Shown here piece after piece: positions 15,030 to 24,346 of a DNA stretch of 35,373 bases. Origin of the DNA: Singulisphaera sp. (lineage in GTDB: Bacteria; Planctomycetota; Planctomycetia; Isosphaerales; Isosphaeraceae). A program made the position numbers and the translations under genes. The stretch covers positions 1-35,373 of the forward strand of contig DAIDJG010000102.1 in the NCBI GenBank assembly GCA_027451445.1, written 5' to 3'. Within the stretch, counting starts at the first letter, position 1. Every line of letters begins with the position of its first letter. A model generated the notes under the pieces. It saw nothing but the letters and a program-made list of their open reading frames with translations. It did not search any database and had not been told where the DNA came from.

Positions 15030-17624
15030 ATGAACCACTTGTTCTGGCGACACGGCATTGCCGTCGGATTGCTGCTCGGATTCACGCTCAGCGGCCGGGA
15101 AACCTTGGCCCAGCGCATACCTCCGCCCCCCGGCCTGCCGTCCCCTCGACTCTTCGTGGTCCAGCCCAACGGGGGGCAGGCGGGGAAATCGGTGGAGATC
15201 ACCCTGACCGGCATCGATCTCGACAACCCCCAGGATTTGCTCTTCAGCCACCCTGGATTCTCGGCCGAACTGCTTCCCTCCGAGGAACCCAAGCCAAACT
15301 CCGATCAGGCGAAGGGGAAGCGCAGGGGAATGCAACGGGGAGGCCCTCCGCGCGAGTCGCAGCGCTATCGTGTGACCATTCCTGCCGACGCCCCACTCGG
15401 GACCCACGATGTTCGATTCGTGAACAAGTGGGGAGTGAGTAACCCTCGTGCGTTCGTGGTCGGGGACCTGGCCGAGACGCACGAGACGGAGCCGAACAAC
15501 GACGTCAACGAGGCTCAGAAGGTTGCCATCGAGTCAACCATCAGCGGCGCGATTGAAAGCCAGACCGACGTCGATGACTTCGTCTTCACGGGTCGAAAAG
15601 GCCAACGCGTCGTGATCAGCGGCTTGAGCTCGAGTATCGACAGCCGACTCCTGCTGTCGCTCGAACTGCGCGACGCATCAGGGAAACTCCTCGGGTCCAA
15701 CCACGAGTATTCCGGCAACGATGCGCTGCTCGACGTCGACCTGCCCGCGGACGGCGATTACCTCCTGCGCGTGTCCGCCTTCACGTATACGCAAGGTGAT
15801 GACGAACACTTCTATCGGATCAGCATCACTACGGCCCCGTGGATCGACGCCGTGTTTCCTCCGGTCTTCGAGCCCGGCAAGTCGGCCGAAGTGACCGTCT
15901 ATGGACGGAATCTCCCGGGGGGACGCGCCGACTCGTCTGCTGTTGTCGAGGGCCGGACGCTGGAAACGCTTCGAACCACGGTCAAGGCTCCCGACGACCC
16001 GCAGACCCTCGCATACCGAGGCCACCTGTCCCCGAGCGCAGCGGGGCTCGATGCGTTCGAGCTTCGGGTGAAGAACGATTCCGGGACGTCGAACCCTTAC
16101 CGCATGACACTCGCCAAGGCGCCCGTCGTCCTCGACCAGGGCAAGAACGACACGTTCGACACCGCCCAATCGATCGTCCCTCCTTGCGAGATTGCCGGCC
16201 GGATCGAGGCGAGGCGCGACCGCGACTGGTATGCGTTCGAGGCGAAGAAAGGCGACGTGCTTTCGATTGAAGGGTACGCGGAACGGATCGGGTCGCCGAT
16301 CGACCTTTACTTCGCGCTGCGTAATGCGCAGACCAAACAGATCATGGGCGAGTACGACGACATCATCGAGCCCAACAACAACCAGGCCCGGATGCAAGGC
16401 CGGCGGCAGTTCTATGAGCGAACGGAGGACCCCGGCCGGATCCGTTTCGTGGCGCCGAGCGACGGCCGGTACGAGCTGCTGGTGTCGAGCCGCGAGGCGC
16501 CCAACCAGGCGAGCCCTCGCGGTCTCTACCGCGTCCGAATCACACCCGAGCAACCCGACTTCCGACTGATCCTGATGCCCGCCTCCCCCGACTACCCCGC
16601 CGGTTGTGTCCTCAGACAGGGCGGAGAAGTGGAGGCATCCGTGTTCGTCGTGCGCCAGGATGGATTCAACGGGGCGATTACACTGAGCGCCGATCAATTG
16701 CCGAACGGCGTTTCGTGTCGCCCTCAGGTCGTCGGAACCGGCGAACGGCAGGGTACCCTGGTTCTCAGCGCCTCTGCCGACGCTCCCGCCTGGACAGGAA
16801 CGATCAAGGTCAAGGGCACCGCGACGATCAACGGTCAGGCTGTGACAAGACAGGCACGCGCCGCGACCGTGACCTGGCCCGTGCAGCAACAGAGCAACAT
16901 CCCGCTCATCTCCCGTCTCGATCACGACTTCATCTTTGCCGTGCGGGACAAGGCCCCGTTCCGGCTTGAGGCTGGCCTGAGCGAGCTAACCCTCGTTCAG
17001 GGCGAGAAGGCCAGCGTCCCGCTGAAGCTCACCGCGCTTCGGGACGACCTGAAGACGGGCCTTCAGAACGTCACAACCGCTGTTGCCATTCCCAACCTCA
17101 ACGCCAACGCGTCGCTTCCCAAGCCGGGCGAGGCCAAGGTTGAGGTGTCCACAACGACGAACACTCCGCCTGGCGTGCACACCCTCGTCTGGCGCGGCCA
17201 GGCTCAGGTCCCGTTCAATAAAGACCCGCAAGCGAAGCAGAAGCCGAACGTCCCCGTGACGATTTCCTCCACCCCGGTGACGCTCACGATCGTGCCGAAG
17301 GAACTCGCCCGCCTGAACCTCAACCCCGGCAACGTTTCGGCCAAGGTCGGACAGACCGCCGAGCTCACCGTTCGGGTCAATCGCCTGTTCGAATACGCGG
17401 GCCCGTTTCGGGTCGAGGTCGTCCTCCCCGACAACGTCAAAGGGGTCCAGAAAGCCGAGGGCGAGATCCCCGCAGGCCAGGATGAGACGAAGCTTGCCCT
17501 CAAGATCGATCCCGACGCACAGCCCGGGAATCGAACCAATCTCGCTGTGCGCATCACGGCGGAGTTCGTGGAGAAGCACCCCACGACTCAAGAGACGAAG
17601 TTCAGCGTAAACGTCAACAAGTGA
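15030..17624 (+). CDS. Large secreted protein with pre-peptidase C-terminal (PPC) domains
   Basis: This 864-residue protein has a signal peptide (about residues 1-28, ending LAQ) and then an Ig/IPT-like domain (LFVVQPNGGQAGKSVEITLTG). One PPC domain lies at about 150-270 (ETEPNNDVNEAQ, DVDDFVFTGRKGQRV, DLPADGDYLLRVSA). A second lies at about 370-510 (DTAQSIV, RDRDWYAFEAKKGDVLSIEG, APSDGRYELLVSS). The C-terminal 350 residues are further Ig-like beta domains. No catalytic domain is visible, so a surface or adhesion role is plausible. The frame stays open for about 1.6 kb upstream, but that part is antisense to DUF1501. The ATG at 15030 with GAGGGAGGA six bases upstream and a good signal peptide is the real start. 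It is divergent from the DUF1501/DUF1549 pair. Confidence 0.9.
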   Translation: MNHLFWRHGIAVGLLLGFTLSGRETLAQRIPPPPGLPSPRLFVVQPNGGQAGKSVEITLTGIDLDNPQDLLFSHPGFSAELLPSEEPKPNSDQAKGKRRGMQRGGPPRESQRYRVTIPADAPLGTHDVRFVNKWGVSNPRAFVVGDLAETHETEPNNDVNEAQKVAIESTISGAIESQTDVDDFVFTGRKGQRVVISGLSSSIDSRLLLSLELRDASGKLLGSNHEYSGNDALLDVDLPADGDYLLRVSAFTYTQGDDEHFYRISITTAPWIDAVFPPVFEPGKSAEVTVYGRNLPGGRADSSAVVEGRTLETLRTTVKAPDDPQTLAYRGHLSPSAAGLDAFELRVKNDSGTSNPYRMTLAKAPVVLDQGKNDTFDTAQSIVPPCEIAGRIEARRDRDWYAFEAKKGDVLSIEGYAERIGSPIDLYFALRNAQTKQIMGEYDDIIEPNNNQARMQGRRQFYERTEDPGRIRFVAPSDGRYELLVSSREAPNQASPRGLYRVRITPEQPDFRLILMPASPDYPAGCVLRQGGEVEASVFVVRQDGFNGAITLSADQLPNGVSCRPQVVGTGERQGTLVLSASADAPAWTGTIKVKGTATINGQAVTRQARAATVTWPVQQQSNIPLISRLDHDFIFAVRDKAPFRLEAGLSELTLVQGEKASVPLKLTALRDDLKTGLQNVTTAVAIPNLNANASLPKPGEAKVEVSTTTNTPPGVHTLVWRGQAQVPFNKDPQAKQKPNVPVTISSTPVTLTIVPKELARLNLNPGNVSAKVGQTAELTVRVNRLFEYAGPFRVEVVLPDNVKGVQKAEGEIPAGQDETKLALKIDPDAQPGNRTNLAVRITAEFVEKHPTTQETKFSVNVNK

Positions 17625-17667
17625 TGGAATCGCAGAAAGAACATAGCTCCTTCGCGAGCGAGCAAAT

Positions 17668-17725
17668 GTTAAGAGCACTTAACCGTAAAAGGGCGTCAAT
17701 TCCGTCTTTGTCCCGTAGGGACAAA
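17668..17725. terminator. Two small hairpins between convergent PPC and RND genes
   Basis: GTTAAG-AGCA-CTTAAC lies at 17668-17683 and a perfect 8-bp stem TTTGTCCC-GTA-GGGACAAA at 17707-17725. Both sit in the 183-base gap where two genes converge, a natural place for a bidirectional terminator. No run of T follows directly, so factor-independent termination is only possible, not clear. The second hairpin also looks like a dispersed repeat unit. Confidence 0.45.
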
Positions 17726-17807
17726 TACAGGATCTCAATCCCGCAGCTTCGCGCATTCTCTGCCCTCGAGAACACGCGCCCGACCCGCTGATTATCACGC
17801 GACCGCC

Positions 17808-20800
17808 TCAATCACGCCCCACTCCGGAGCCGGTCTCAACGCGCTCCGGCTTGAACCCTTCGAGATGAGGCACGTGTGCCTCCCTCGGCGCGACGGAGAA
17901 CCGAATCCCCATTCGCCTCGTGAGATTAACCCACATGTCGAGCAACGAGTAGAAGACCGGCGTAACGATCAGCGCCAGCACGAGCGAAAGGGCCTGTCCG
18001 CCGATGATCACCTTGGCCATGCTCGCGCGGGCGCCCGCACCTGGACCGCGGCCCAGCGCGATTGGGACCATCGCCGCGATGAGCATGACCGTCGTCATCA
18101 AGATCGGCCGCAAGCGAGTGTGGTTCGCCTCGATGATCGCATCGAACCGAGGCAGACCCGCGGCGCGAAGCTGGTTGGTCGCGTCGACCTGCAAGATGCC
18201 GTTCTTCTTCACGATCCCCACCAGCATGAACAGGCCGAACATGGCGTAGATGTCCATCGGCGTGTGAAACAACACGAGCGACAGAAGACCGAACGGCACC
18301 GTCACTGGCAGGGCCATCAGAATCGAGGCCGGCTGCGTCCAGCTCTCGAACTGCGCCGCCAGGATCATGAACATGAACAGGATCGAGAGACCAAAGGCCA
18401 CCACGAAGTAGTAACCCGTCTCACCCATCGTCTTGGCCTGACCGCTGAAGTGGTACGAATACTGGGGAGGCAGTTGGATCTCGTTCTTGAGAATCGACTC
18501 GGCCCGGTTGACCGCCTCGCCGAGCGGGATGCTCTCCGGGTTGCCCAGCACCGTCACGATGCGCTCACGGTTGAGCCGCTCGATCTCCGTCGGCCCCTGG
18601 TCTTCGACGAGCTTCGCCACGCTCGAAAGCTTCACCGGTCCGGTCGACATCGAGGGGAGCGAAATCCGATAGAGGTCTTCGGTGGACGACCGCTCCGATG
18701 CGACGGCACGAAGCCAGACGTCGTATTGCTCGTCGCCGTCGCGGAACTTCGAGACCGGCATGCCGCCGACCAGGATCCGCAGCGAGTCGGCGATGCTCTG
18801 CACCGGCACACCGAGGTCGGTCGCGCGCTCGCGGTCGATCTGCACCTGGACCTCGGGCTTGCTTAGCGAGAGCGTTGTATCGATGTCCGTCAGTCCGCCC
18901 GCCTTTTTGAGTGCCTTGGCAAGTGCCTCGGAGTATTGCTTCAGCTCGTGCAAACCCGGCCCCGAGAGATTGACCTGGAACGTCTGCGGCCGGGCCCCAT
19001 TCGAGAATGCAGAGACGTCGTTCACGCTCGCGCGGAGGTCCGGATAGTCCAGCAGCAACGCGCGCGTTTCCTGCTGAATGGCGAACTGGGTGTAGTCGCG
19101 ATTCTCCAGGTCCACCATACGCACATAAATCGTCGCCTTGGTGACATCCCCTTCCCCCTTCACGACGCGCCCACCGTTCGACTGGCCAATGGTCGTGAAG
19201 ACATGCGTCGTCCCCTTGAGCTTGCGCACCCGTTGTTCCAACTCGGTCATCAACCTGCTGGTCCGGTCCAGGCTGTAGCCTTCGGGGGTGGTGATCGTGA
19301 TCTCGTACTCGCTCTGGTCGTCGCGAGGAATGAGCGAGACGCCCATCACCTTGGCGATCGGCCCGGTGCTGAAAATGACGCCGATGGTGATGAGCACCAC
19401 GAGCCACTTGAACCGCAAGGCCCCTCGCAACAACCGCCCGTAGCTGCCGTCGATCAACCGGTAAATGAACCCCGACTTACTCTTCGCGTGGCCGGCTTCT
19501 CTCGGGTCGAGCTTGAGGAACCGGCTGCAAAGCATCGGCGTCAGGGTGAACGAGACGAACAGGCTCATCGAGACCGCGAAGGCCACAGTCAGCCCGAAGC
19601 TCGAAAAGAAACGGCCGACGATGCCTCCCATGAAGGCGATCGGGACGAAGATGACGATCAGCGAAAGGCTCGTCGCCAGGACCGGCAGGGCGATTTCCCG
19701 CGTGCCGATCCGGGCGGCCTCCATGCCGTCCATCCCCTCCTCTTCCATGTGGCGGAAGATATTTTCATGAACCACCACGGCGTCGTCGATCACGATGCCG
19801 ATCGCCAGGATCAAGCCGAGCATCGTGATGTTGTTGAGGGTGAACCCCATGTAGTGCATGAAGACGAACGTGGGGATGATCGACGTGGGGATCGCGAGCG
19901 TCGCGATGAGCGTCGTGCGCCAGTCGCGGATGAAGAGCAAGATCGTCGCCGACACCAGGGCCGCGGCCAGGAGCAGGTGGAACTTCACCTCTTCAATCGA
20001 CTTCTTGATGAACCGCGACTGATCGCGAATGATCTCGGTCGAAATATCCGGCGGCAAGCCCGCGCGAATCGTTTCGAGGCGGGCCTTGAGGTCGTCGACC
20101 ACCTTCACGGTGTTGACGCCAGACTGCTTCTGCACGACGAGGCTCACCGCGTTTGCGCCGTCGAGCCGGGCGAGCGTGCGCGGTTCCTCGAACGAGTCCT
20201 CCGCCCGCCCGATGTCGCTGACGCGAACAAGATAGCCCCCGCGATTCGCGACGATCAACCGGTTGAATTCGTCGGCGTCCTTGAGCCTTCCCAGAGTGCG
20301 CAAAACGAGCTCCCGAGGCCCCTGGTTAACCCGCCCGCCGGGCACCTCGAGGTTCTGCCGCAACAGCGAGAGTCGGACATCCTCGACGGTCAGGTTGTAG
20401 GCGGCGAGCTTGTCGGTATCGACAACGATGTTCATCGCCCGCACGCGGCCCCCCACCAGGGTCACCGCGCCGACGCCATTGACCGTCTCGAGCCGTTCCT
20501 TGATCCGCTTCCGCGCGAGCTCCGTGATCTCGCGAAAGTCGCGACGACCTGACACCGCGATCGTCAGGACGGGCATCGAACCGGTTTCGAACTTATCGAT
20601 GATCGGCGCCTCGGTCTGGTCGGGAAGGTCGCGGAGGATCGAGTTGACCTTATCGCGCACTTCCTGCGTCCCGACGTCGCCGTTCTTCGATAGCAAGAAC
20701 TGCACGGTCACGACCGACACGCCCTCCATCGTCGTCGAGCGCATCTCGTCGATCCCGGACACCGTGTTGATGATGTCCTCGATCGGCTTGGTGACCGTCG

Positions 20801-20981
20801 TTTCCATCTCCTCGACGCTCGCCCCCTGGAGCACGGTGGTCACCGTGCAGACCGGGAAGTCGACGTTCGGGAACAGATCCACGCCCAGCGACCCGTAGGA
20901 CACGAGCCCCAGCACCACCGGCGCGGCCACGAGGACCCATGTGAACACCGGACGCTTAATGCAGATTTCGGATATGCTCAT
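17808..20981 (-). CDS. RND efflux pump inner-membrane subunit (HAE1/AcrB family)
   Basis: This 1057-residue protein has the usual AcrB-family length. It begins MSISEICIKRPVFTWVL with the first membrane helix at about 12-32. A large periplasmic loop follows, then helices including LGLILAIGIVIDDAVVVHEN, whose paired Asp correspond to the proton-relay Asp407/408 of AcrB. A second loop follows, and then GLFMLVGIVKKNGIL with the conserved Lys. The proton path therefore looks intact, and it should export hydrophobic drugs or metabolites across the envelope. The frame extends to 21263, but homology starts at the ATG at 20981; ribosome binding there is weak (AAAGGCGA about 15 bases upstream). The adaptor gene ends 118 bases upstream. 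No outer-membrane channel gene lies in the window, so it must be encoded elsewhere. Confidence 0.96.
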   Translation of the reverse strand: MSISEICIKRPVFTWVLVAAPVVLGLVSYGSLGVDLFPNVDFPVCTVTTVLQGASVEEMETTVTKPIEDIINTVSGIDEMRSTTMEGVSVVTVQFLLSKNGDVGTQEVRDKVNSILRDLPDQTEAPIIDKFETGSMPVLTIAVSGRRDFREITELARKRIKERLETVNGVGAVTLVGGRVRAMNIVVDTDKLAAYNLTVEDVRLSLLRQNLEVPGGRVNQGPRELVLRTLGRLKDADEFNRLIVANRGGYLVRVSDIGRAEDSFEEPRTLARLDGANAVSLVVQKQSGVNTVKVVDDLKARLETIRAGLPPDISTEIIRDQSRFIKKSIEEVKFHLLLAAALVSATILLFIRDWRTTLIATLAIPTSIIPTFVFMHYMGFTLNNITMLGLILAIGIVIDDAVVVHENIFRHMEEEGMDGMEAARIGTREIALPVLATSLSLIVIFVPIAFMGGIVGRFFSSFGLTVAFAVSMSLFVSFTLTPMLCSRFLKLDPREAGHAKSKSGFIYRLIDGSYGRLLRGALRFKWLVVLITIGVIFSTGPIAKVMGVSLIPRDDQSEYEITITTPEGYSLDRTSRLMTELEQRVRKLKGTTHVFTTIGQSNGGRVVKGEGDVTKATIYVRMVDLENRDYTQFAIQQETRALLLDYPDLRASVNDVSAFSNGARPQTFQVNLSGPGLHELKQYSEALAKALKKAGGLTDIDTTLSLSKPEVQVQIDRERATDLGVPVQSIADSLRILVGGMPVSKFRDGDEQYDVWLRAVASERSSTEDLYRISLPSMSTGPVKLSSVAKLVEDQGPTEIERLNRERIVTVLGNPESIPLGEAVNRAESILKNEIQLPPQYSYHFSGQAKTMGETGYYFVVAFGLSILFMFMILAAQFESWTQPASILMALPVTVPFGLLSLVLFHTPMDIYAMFGLFMLVGIVKKNGILQVDATNQLRAAGLPRFDAIIEANHTRLRPILMTTVMLIAAMVPIALGRGPGAGARASMAKVIIGGQALSLVLALIVTPVFYSLLDMWVNLTRRMGIRFSVAPREAHVPHLEGFKPERVETGSGVGRD

Positions 20982-21099
20982 AGCCGTAACGTTCGTCGCC
21001 TTTGAGAACCGGGCGCGGTTTGTTCCGAGGGATTGGATTGGGCTGAGTGAGCGCACGTCCCGGGGATGGCCGTTGCCCCCCTGCCCCGGGATTTCAGGA

Positions 21100-22374
21100 T
21101 CACTGCACCGTCGCTTCGGGCTTGCGCACGACCACGGCGGTTCCGTCGGCAAGTTTGTCGAGCAGGCTCTGCCCCGTCGTGATGACGAGTGCCTTGGGGG
21201 GAACCTTGCCGTTGACTTCGATCCAGCCCGCCTTTTGCGGGCCGGTCTCAACCTCGATCGCACGCGACTTGTCGCCGTCGACGACGAAGACCTTCGTCAC
21301 CCCGGCAAACCGGACCACCGACTCGATCGGCACGACGTGTGCCAGCGCGTTCGTGCTCGTCAGGATCGACGCCTTCGCAAACCCGCCCGGACGCAACAGT
21401 CCCTTGTCGTTCGGCAGCGTCGCTTCCACCTTGAAGGTCCGGCTCTCCGCGTCGATCGACGGGTTGATCCGCGCCACGGTTCCCTCGAAGACGGTGTCGG
21501 GATAGGCGGCAACCCGCACGTGGACCGGCTGTCCGGCGCGCACGTCCGCAACGTGGCGCTCGGGGACGTTGACCCAGAGTCGCAACGGGTTCTCGATCAC
21601 GAGATCGAAAACGGCATCCCCTTGCTTGAGCGTCTGCCCCTCAGAAACCCGGCGTTTGATCACCGCATAGGTGATGGGCCGCGTCGCCCCCGGCGGGAGC
21701 GTCGAGGGAACTGGTGCAAGGATTTCCATATCCTGCCGTGCCTGCCGCGCGACATCCAGCGCCACGCGTGCGGCCTGGGCGCCCGCGAACGTCGACTCGG
21801 CGGTAAGGATCGCGTTCGCCAGGGCCGCCTCGGCCGACCGCGCGTCGTTCTCGGCGTTTTCCATGTCCTGCTGCGTCACCGCGCCCTTCTGACGGAGGGC
21901 ACGCTCGCGGGTCTGGTTCTGATTCGCGCGCTCCAGCGCCACACGCGACTGAACGACCGAGGGCACGGTCGACACGTCGAACCCTTTTTCCGGAAGCGAC
22001 TTCAACCCGAGCTTCGCCAGCTCGGTCTGGAGCTTCCGTTCGGACTGCTGGACCGAAAGGTCGGCATCGATCGTCTCGAGCTCGACGAGGAGTTCGCCCG
22101 GTTGGACGTGATCGCCCATGTCGTGGCGGACCTTGCCGACACGTCCTTCGCGCTTGGCGCCGATGGTGAGGTCTTCCCAACCGTGGAGCGTACCCACCAC
22201 CTCGACGGAGCGCTCGACGGGCCGCTCCTCAACCGCGGTTACCGTGACGGGCACGGGCGCCGATCGCTCATCCGCGCGGGCCGTTTTCTCGCCCACCGGC
22301 TTCGCGCAGCCCGCAATCAGGGCGGGCAGACCACACAACGCAAAGGGCAAGAGTGCCCTCATTCCCCTGCTCAT
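21100..22374 (-). CDS. RND efflux periplasmic adaptor (membrane fusion protein), lipoprotein
   Basis: This 424-residue protein has a lipoprotein signal ending in LIAGC (Cys23). It shows the split barrel-sandwich hybrid (LHGWEDLTIGAKREGRVGKV, GDHVQPGELLVELE), a long coiled-coil hairpin at about 95-210, and then lipoyl and beta-barrel parts (VSEGQTLKQGDAVFDL, GTVARINPSIDAESRTFKVEA). It should link the inner-membrane RND pump encoded directly downstream to an outer-membrane channel. Its ATG overlaps the tetR stop codon as ATGA (22371-22374), indicating translational coupling. A second in-frame ATG lies four codons later. The three genes tetR, adaptor and pump form one operon. Confidence 0.95.
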   Translation of the reverse strand: MSRGMRALLPFALCGLPALIAGCAKPVGEKTARADERSAPVPVTVTAVEERPVERSVEVVGTLHGWEDLTIGAKREGRVGKVRHDMGDHVQPGELLVELETIDADLSVQQSERKLQTELAKLGLKSLPEKGFDVSTVPSVVQSRVALERANQNQTRERALRQKGAVTQQDMENAENDARSAEAALANAILTAESTFAGAQAARVALDVARQARQDMEILAPVPSTLPPGATRPITYAVIKRRVSEGQTLKQGDAVFDLVIENPLRLWVNVPERHVADVRAGQPVHVRVAAYPDTVFEGTVARINPSIDAESRTFKVEATLPNDKGLLRPGGFAKASILTSTNALAHVVPIESVVRFAGVTKVFVVDGDKSRAIEVETGPQKAGWIEVNGKVPPKALVITTGQSLLDKLADGTAVVVRKPEATVQ

Positions 22375-22997
22375 GACGCGGACCCTCGCCCTTGAGTCGC
22401 CAATGTACCGAACCCGGATAAAAGGTCTCGGACCAATTGCCTCGCGCGCTCGGACTCGATCTCAGCACCTTGATACAGATAGTCCATGGCGGAAATGACA
22501 ATCATTCCCCGGCAAGCCCGCACGCACGCTTCAACGCGGTCCGGCTCGATCGTGCCCGCTTCGGACAGTCGGCGCACGACTTCCTCGAAGATCGCGAGTA
22601 TCTCCTGGTTGAGGGGTGCCAACTCGCCCGCGAGTCCGGCCCCTTGCGGCCCAAACAGGAGCGCAAAGACGAAGCGGGCCCGGTCCGGATCCTCGCGGCA
22701 GAAGGAGAATTGGGCCTCGAAAAATTGTTCGAGAGCCTCAATCGGATCGCCGTGCGCCGCCACGATCGCCTTCAATTTGGCAATCAATCCGGACATCGGC
22801 ACGGTCAGAAGTGCCTGCGCCAGCCCTTCCTTGCTCCCAAAGTGATAGTAGAGCGTCGGCTTGGTCACGCCTGCCGCCTCGACGATCATCCGCACCGAGG
22901 TTGCGTCATACCCCTGGGTCGCAAATAGCCGCGCCGCCACCTGCGCAATGTGACGCGCTACGGTCCCTAACTCACCCTTCACCAATGCTCCGACCAT
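22371..22997 (-). CDS. TetR/AcrR-family transcriptional repressor of the efflux operon
   Basis: This 208-residue protein has a TetR N-terminal helix-turn-helix at about residues 34-55 (SVRMIVEAAGVTKPTLYYHFGSKEGL region) and a helical ligand-binding C-terminal domain. The frame is open to 23237 and holds another ATG at 23075. I chose 22997 because it gives the standard TetR length. It also has GAGGG about twelve bases upstream and lies downstream of a recognisable promoter/operator at 23048-23090, whereas the 23075 start would precede the -10 box. The stop overlaps the adaptor start by ATGA. It most likely represses its own transcription and the pump genes, with release by a pump substrate. 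The ligand is unknown. Confidence 0.92.
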   Translation of the reverse strand: MVGALVKGELGTVARHIAQVAARLFATQGYDATSVRMIVEAAGVTKPTLYYHFGSKEGLAQALLTVPMSGLIAKLKAIVAAHGDPIEALEQFFEAQFSFCREDPDRARFVFALLFGPQGAGLAGELAPLNQEILAIFEEVVRRLSEAGTIEPDRVEACVRACRGMIVISAMDYLYQGAEIESERARQLVRDLLSGFGTLATQGRGSAS

Positions 22998-23047
22998 CGC
23001 GCGGATTTGCCCTCGAACTTGCGGGATGTGCGCTTTGTAGCGGCCTA

Positions 23048-23090
23048 TACCGAACGGTAGGTATTGTAACAGCATGCGGGATTCCCGCAA
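23048..23090 (-). promoter_or_regulatory. Promoter and TetR-type operator of the efflux operon
   Basis: On the minus strand a -35-like TTGCGG (23085-23090) and a -10 TACAAT (23063-23068) are separated by 16 bases. Directly downstream, over the expected transcription start, lies TACCGTTCGGTA (23048-23059), with 5-bp inverted half-sites TACCG/CGGTA typical of TetR-family operators. An additional ACCTACC extends it on the promoter side. A further imperfect palindrome GCGGGATTCCCGC (23076-23088) covers the spacer and part of the -35 box. Binding there would block RNA polymerase. Confidence 0.65.
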
Positions 23091-23263
23091 GTGCGAGTTA
23101 TCGGAGCTTGTTCGCGGTTCGGTCTTACGAGCCCGAAGAGGCTCCCTGGAGTGCAGTAGCTTGATACGGCTTTTTCGAACTGTATTCGGGACTCGAAAGC
23201 GGTAGTGTTTGGAAGAGCTGGTCGTTAGCAAATCCATGTCGTAGTCGGCGATGGAGTCTCACT

Positions 23264-24346
23264 ATGTTGCGCCGTGGCGTCCTCTGGTGCATCGTATTGA
23301 CAGGGATCTTCAGCGTGCCAGCGCGAGCGTGGGGTGAAGACGACGAACGGCCCCCTGAGTACGCGCAAGGACGCCAATTGCTTGAAGAGTCGCTGAAGAC
23401 CGACGACTACGAGAAACGGCAGGAACTCCTGAGTGAGGCCAGGCGGAAGATCGCGTCGTTCGCGGCCCAAAACCCTACGCACAAGCTGGCGATAGAGGCC
23501 ACGATTCAACTTGCTCGTGTGCTGGTGGAGAGCGGACATCTCGCGACTCTCCGAGCAAACGAACTTGGCGAAACTCAGAAGGAAGCCGAGCCTGCTCTAC
23601 TCCAGGAAGCACGCACCTCATTCGACGAGGCCCGCGAGACCTATCGCAAGGCGATCCTGCGTCTGAAGCAAGCGTTTGAAGCCTATCCCAACTTCATTCC
23701 CGAAAATGATCCGCGTCGGGAACAGCGGTCCCATGCGCACGCCGCATTGATGGACGCACAGTTGCAGAAGGCCGTCGTCGACTACGAAGAGTCTCAGACC
23801 TACGAACTGGGCTCGCAGGAGCGCAACCGATGCCTCGACGCAGCCCTCGTTCAGTTCGACGAGCTTTACAAGAAGTACCGAACCCAGATGGCGGGACTGG
23901 TCGCTCACATGTGGCAAGGGAAGTGCCACGAAGAAAAGGGCGAACTCGGCAAGGCGCTGGGCATCTACAAGGCGTTGCTCGAGCACTCCGACCCCAGGCT
24001 CCGCGACCTTCAGCGTCACGTCGCCTTCTTCCAAATCATCGCCGAGCGGAAGCGTGAAATGTTTACTCTCGCCGCCGACGATTGCGATCGCTGGCTCCAG
24101 CGTTTTAACACACGCGAAGAACGCCACTCCCACGAAGGGCTGGGCGTGTTGCTGGAAAAGGCAAAGAACATCATCGCGCAGCTTCCGACCGCCTTGGATG
24201 AAGCCGAGCGAAACCAAATGATCGGCGCCGCGCTCGAATCTGCGCGCGAGGTCGTGAAGTTCGCGACGTGCTGGAAACGCGAGGCGTCGGCGATCATTGA
24301 GCAATACGCACCCAAGGAAGCCGGCATTAACGGCAACCGCGGTTAG
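23264..24346 (+). CDS. Secreted tetratricopeptide-like helical repeat protein
   Basis: This 360-residue protein has an N-terminal signal peptide (about 1-24, ending in ARAWG) and an otherwise almost all-helical, charged sequence. TPR-like units are visible, e.g. YAQGRQLLEESLKTDDYEKRQELLSEA and MWQGKCHEEKGELGKALGIYKALLE. It should be a periplasmic scaffold or assembly protein; no catalytic motif is seen. From memory, related planctomycete proteins are often much longer. This one ends with an abrupt INGNRG tail close to a complex palindromic repeat, so C-terminal truncation is possible. GGAG lies seven bases before the ATG. It is divergent from tetR and convergent with the amino acid permease. 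Function unknown. Confidence 0.78.
   Translation: MLRRGVLWCIVLTGIFSVPARAWGEDDERPPEYAQGRQLLEESLKTDDYEKRQELLSEARRKIASFAAQNPTHKLAIEATIQLARVLVESGHLATLRANELGETQKEAEPALLQEARTSFDEARETYRKAILRLKQAFEAYPNFIPENDPRREQRSHAHAALMDAQLQKAVVDYEESQTYELGSQERNRCLDAALVQFDELYKKYRTQMAGLVAHMWQGKCHEEKGELGKALGIYKALLEHSDPRLRDLQRHVAFFQIIAERKREMFTLAADDCDRWLQRFNTREERHSHEGLGVLLEKAKNIIAQLPTALDEAERNQMIGAALESAREVVKFATCWKREASAIIEQYAPKEAGINGNRG

Noticed and set aside
14814-15482. Extended N-terminus of the DUF1501 protein
   Set aside because: The Tat signal and a GAGGAGG ribosome binding site place the start at 14813; the extension is antisense to the PPC gene.
18936-20552. 538-codon open frame on the plus strand
   Set aside because: It lies wholly antisense to the well-conserved RND pump and is very rich in Arg, Asp and His, typical of a shadow frame in GC-rich DNA.
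22998-23237. Longer TetR protein starting at 23237 or 23075
   Set aside because: The promoter and operator read at 23048-23090 lie inside or downstream of those starts, and 22997 gives the usual TetR length.
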